DNA of 64,000 nt from Ciona savignyi (Eukaryota; Chordata; Ascidiacea; Phlebobranchia; Cionidae), in contig CH003301.1 of assembly GCA_000149265.1 (NCBI GenBank), positions 621,438 to 685,437 on the forward strand, given 5' to 3'. Below, piece after piece: positions 60,287 through 64,000 of this stretch. Within the stretch, counting starts at the first letter, position 1, and the number at the start of each line of letters is the position of its first letter. The position numbers were made by a program, and so were the translations under genes. The notes beneath the pieces are model-generated. The model saw only the letters and a program-made list of their open reading frames with translations, was not told the DNA's origin and did not search any database.

Positions 60287-63200
60287 ATGACCATTTCACT
60301 GGATTTTGAGGATTGCATCAAAGATTCACCCAATTTCAGGTACAATCGTTATTTTCCAATGTATGAGTTTGATATTATGATAACTGCTTCCTGCCATCTA
60401 TTAATTTTAAGTAGCCAGTTTTATTTTGTCCTAGTATATAAAATAATACCGAAAATATATTTTATTGAAATTTGATTACCGGAGTAGGCTACCATTTTGA
60501 ATCTTTGGTAACCATCCCGTATGGAAAGTACGTCAATTTTCGCCGAGATCTCGAGTGTGCACGCGCCAAATATTTAAGTGTGCAGTGTGCAAACGTCTAA
60601 AATTGCACACTTCAAGTGTGCACACAATCTCCTTTTTATTACTGTTTTACCAAAATCTTAAAAAAACATATTATTCTATCCTTAATTTTTCGTGTCCGTC
60701 AGCTAACGTATTTATCTACGCAACAAAAACGTTGCTGACAGTAAATTACCCGAGGTCCAGAGGTAGGTTTACAGGTTTGTTGAAAATTATACGATGTTTA
60801 TGTTTAAACATCGCTAGCTTGCGATCGTGTGTGAAATTACCCAAGTGTGCAAAGACGCGGAGGTAAAAAAATCTCGAGTGTGCAGCTGCCGTACTTTCCA
60901 TACTGGGTAACCATAATGTTCGATTATACAGAAGTGAGAATGTAACTTGTTCGACCCTAGACTTAGGCTGTGTAAAAATGTTTTGTAACATCTGGTACCG
61001 GTAATTTAAAGACGGTAGAATTAAACACAATAAAATAATAGAACATGATACATTAGGCTTGGACATTGGGCATGTCACTAATCCCCAAATCTTATGTGAG
61101 TTTAATCCTGTGCTTTTTGTCCTATGGGTTCAATCTGTTACAGTTTCTGTGGGTTTAATTTTGTGGCCCTAATTCCATATATGTTTAATGCTATGACCAC
61201 CGGTGAGATTTGATGAAACATAATTTATATTCTACCCAAGTGTTTTAATGCTGTTAGAAGATGTTTATTTACATTTCTGCAATAGTTTTTTTAGTTTACT
61301 TGTGAAATAGACTTAAGTTTCTTATTCCTTGCACAGGGATATGGTTCATCAATCAGAAGTTGATGCCTTGGAGTTGGAATCACAAATTGACCGGGTAATG
61401 TAAAAATGCCATCTAACCTGTGAACCCAAGCTTTATGAAGTTACTTTAATACAAATCTGGTCTGTGGCTTAGTATGCGCATACTAAAATTTTGTATCACA
61501 AAGTTTCCAATTGCTCATACTTTAAGTCCAAGTCTAAAATTTTAAATCAGAAATACTTTTTAATTTTATTAACTTCAAAATTGTAGTTTGCTAGCAATTT
61601 TTAGAGATTTGTCCCTTGTTTAATAGTTATTTTTCAATTATGTGTTTAATAGTTAAAAAAATTAATAACCTGTACCGGTGTTTATAAAATAGGTTTGAAA
61701 ACAACTATTATAGAATATCAATGTGTTGTAGTTTATGAATGTGGGGGCCACTAGTCAGTTATATATATTTTAATTTAAATTTATGTACCGTTTATGTAAC
61801 TTTTATGTACCAACAGCTATGTATTTTTAATTGAAATTTAATAGACTTGTGTTATTGTTTGTATGTTGTTGTACCTTGACTCTTGCAAAATTTTGCTGTT
61901 CTACGGAGTAAAAAAAAAGAACAGCATGTTGTTTGTTTGAGTGTTTTAAAGCTACATACAAGGTTTATTTTTTTACATCGTGTCAATCCTAAATTAATGT
62001 TTATATTATTGGCTACCGTATTTACTTTGTCAAAGAATTAAAAAGAGCAACTATTGCACAATTGCTAAACTCTTTTAACACCAAATTTTGTTAAAAAAAT
62101 CTGCACAAATCAATTCTCAGTTTTTCTTGAATTTAACTTTTTAATTTTAACAATTAAATTGCTTGTGTTGTGTAATATATATGTAGTGTAGTAATATATA
62201 GGTATTTACTAAAAGTCAAGTTTTTAAATAAATGTTTTAAAAGAAATATTTTTATTTACTGGCCATATTTTTCGTTAGCTCTTTTTTTAAATCTATAAAA
62301 ATCTAGTACCTAGTATTGATTTTAATAAAGTTTTCTATCCAGATGGTTAAGCATTGCACAGTAATGGTAGATACTGGAAAAGTGTACAACAATGCATGCA
62401 AGTATGTTTTCTTCTTTTTATGACTTCCTGCTTGCACTAAAACAATATATAATTTTTCCGGTAGAAAGTATATTAAATTACCTCACTCAAATGCACAAAC
62501 CTAATGCATAAAATTGTTCTCACCACAACCTTAATTTTTGAATAAGGCAACACAAAGGTTACAAAGTACAGGATATGAATCACTAGTCGTGCTTAAATTG
62601 CAATTTACTATATCTGCCTATTTTACTTCAATATGTGAAAAAATGCCCTTTCTTGTATTTTAACGAGATGATTTATATCATGAATGTTAACGTCACTAAC
62701 ATACCAGTATCATTATGATATATAATAAGTTAAAACTTAATTTACTTAATAAGTTTTATGCATAAAATAATATATTGTATTATTAAAATTGCAAAATAAA
62801 TATTATACATATATTAACTATACAATGTGATTGTGAGTTTACTTTATATTATGCCTTAACACATCATTGGCATTGTTTCTTTAATTCAAAAACTTATCTT
62901 CACTTCTGTTTGCATATGGATAAAACCTTTGAATAATGATCTCCAATATTTGAATAACGACTACTTCCCACATTAACAGGGGATTTATTGGAAGTATACA
63001 TGAGGTTGGTTATGGTTCCACTGACGATCCTTTTGTTCAGGTAGTTCTAGAATGTTTCAGTTTTATCTTTATATATATATATATATAATATATTTATATA
63101 ATACCTATGTATATAATACCTATGTATATGATACCTATGTATATAATACCTAAAATTTCCACTGTCATTTAATTTTCTCAAAGCTAGTAAATACAGGGTC

Positions 63201-63809
63201 AGCCTGGCTTGAAGCAAGGTAAAGGCTATTGGAATGTGACTTTTATTATATTTGTTGTGTCGTTGAATTCAATATTAATATATTTATATTATCCCAATTT
63301 GTGAACTTTATTTGTCCAAGTAATTAATAAAATCTGAATCGAAATATTTTTAGGAAACTTTAAAAAGATTCACTCAAACGATGTCAGAAGTGACCAGTTT
63401 CCACACTGTAAGTATCAATACAGTAATCAATGCAGCATATTACTTATTTCAAAGCTCATACCCTAAATTTTAGTTTTTTACAGTTTAGTCAGGTAGTAAT
63501 TTTTGTGTACTGGTATACAAACAGCTTGTATTAACATACCTGTTTTCTTTAGGATATGTTAGCACGAAATCTCCTCCCACATAGATACAACCCACAGAAA
63601 TTTATTGTTTTTTCATATTACTTCCGGATTTTGCTAACAGCCATAGGTATAAACATGTTGTTACTTACCAGCCATGCACTATTCTTGTTATTTTAAACTT
63701 TGAAATTTTTAATCTTAAATGTATGAATACATTGGTATACTTATACCCAGATGCTATTTGATCAAGCACAACGTTCTGTCAAAACTCAACTTAGCAGTTT
63801 CCTAAAAAA
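60287..63809 (+). CDS. ACAP2: ACAP2-like ArfGAP with coiled-coil/BAR, PH and ankyrin domains (5' part only)
   Basis: Coding exons 60287-60339, 61337-61394, 62343-62401, 62980-63040, 63354-63407 and 63751-63809 join in phase and give the first 114 residues; the gene continues beyond the window. The start MTISLDFEDCIKDSPNFR matches the conserved N-terminus of ACAP proteins, and VMVDTGKVYNNACKGF, TSFHTMLFDQAQRSVKTQL and SFLKK align with the BAR domain of ACAP2 in order. Family members are GTPase-activating proteins for Arf6 on plasma membrane and recycling endosomes, with PH, ArfGAP zinc finger and ankyrin repeats expected downstream. Intron 1 carries a MITE; intron 4 a VNTR. A possible extra exon after the acceptor at 63553 was left out because skipping it preserves both phase and alignment. 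Confidence 0.9.
60516..60905. mobile_element. MITE, 390 bp, with 9-bp target duplication (ACAP2 intron 1)
   Basis: Flanked by exact direct repeats GGTAACCAT at 60507-60515 and 60906-60914. Ends are CCCGTATGGAAAGTACG (left) and, inverted, CAGTATGGAAAGTACGG (right). Inside are many copies of AGTGTGCA and its complement (for example 60555-60625 and 60843-60885). A 9-bp duplication is typical of Mutator-type elements, but an 8-bp hAT event with one chance base is possible. Confidence 0.8.
63066..63152. repeat. AT microsatellite and 15-bp VNTR
   Basis: A (TA)n run at about 63072-63087 is followed by about four copies of ATACCTATGTATATA in ACAP2 intron 4. Confidence 0.8.
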
Positions 63810-64000
63810 GTAAGTCTTGAAGAATAAATATTGCTTTTATTTTTATTGCCTTACATACAGTATATCCTTTAAACATTCAGTTTAATAAATTCTTTACAAT
63901 GTATTTTCATACTAGAATCAATACATACATATGTGGAATATTTATTAAATTGGAAGTAGTTCACTATCTTTCTAATGCAAAGTTGCATGATAAAAAAGCT

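Noticed and set aside
63554-63650. Possible ACAP2 exon after an AG at 63553
   Set aside because: It runs into unrelated sequence; omitting it joins the phase-0 exons and keeps the match to ACAP2 (FHT then MLFDQAQRS).

Overview
This is an animal nuclear genome fragment, most likely from an ascidian tunicate and probably Ciona. The support is: AT-rich DNA with compact multi-exon genes; genes whose best matches (recalled from memory, no search run) are deuterostome proteins (COPB2, AMBRA1, ACAP2, FAM72, FBXO24); many miniature transposons; and copies of a tRNA-derived SINE that resembles the composite SINE known from Ciona. Genus is an inference.

Layout. (1) 1-23113: a tandem array of four units, each carrying an intronless SLC49/FLVCR-like transporter gene on the + strand. 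Copies 1 and 3 are intact (452 aa), copy 2 has lost its last 13 codons to a stop, and copy 4 is broken by a deletion and a frameshift. Insertions that separate the units include a 533-bp hAT-type MITE with an exact 8-bp target duplication and a 3.1-kb cluster of inverted-repeat (foldback-like) DNA. The empty site of each can be read in a sister unit. (2) 23245-27787: three intronless 107-aa genes (- strand) of the NDUFA4/NMES1 (MLRQ) family. (3) 29078-29972: a piggyBac-type MITE carrying CRE-like sites. (4) 30355-34980: an FBXO24-like F-box/RCC1 gene (- strand, 15 coding exons, one probable GC-AG intron). (5) 36500-38322: a FAM72 gene (- strand, 4 exons). (6) 37773-41194: hAT-type MITEs and a SINE. 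(7) 41829-50046: COPB2, beta'-COP of the COPI coat (- strand, 23 coding exons). (8) 50692-51984: SINE copies, one interrupted by a foldback element whose arms are minisatellite. (9) 53684-59659: AMBRA1 (- strand, 11 coding exons). (10) 60287 to the end: the 5' part of an ACAP2-like ArfGAP gene (+ strand), divergent from AMBRA1.

The genes do not form one pathway. COPB2 and ACAP2 both act in Arf-regulated membrane traffic. FBXO24 and AMBRA1 both resemble substrate receptors of cullin-RING ubiquitin ligases. The transporter array and the NDUFA4-like trio are local gene-family expansions. Exon coordinates were set by hand from splice consensus, reading-phase continuity and recalled homologous protein sequences. 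They are accurate where stated, but no transcript supports them. Stretches with no gene are described in their own entries.
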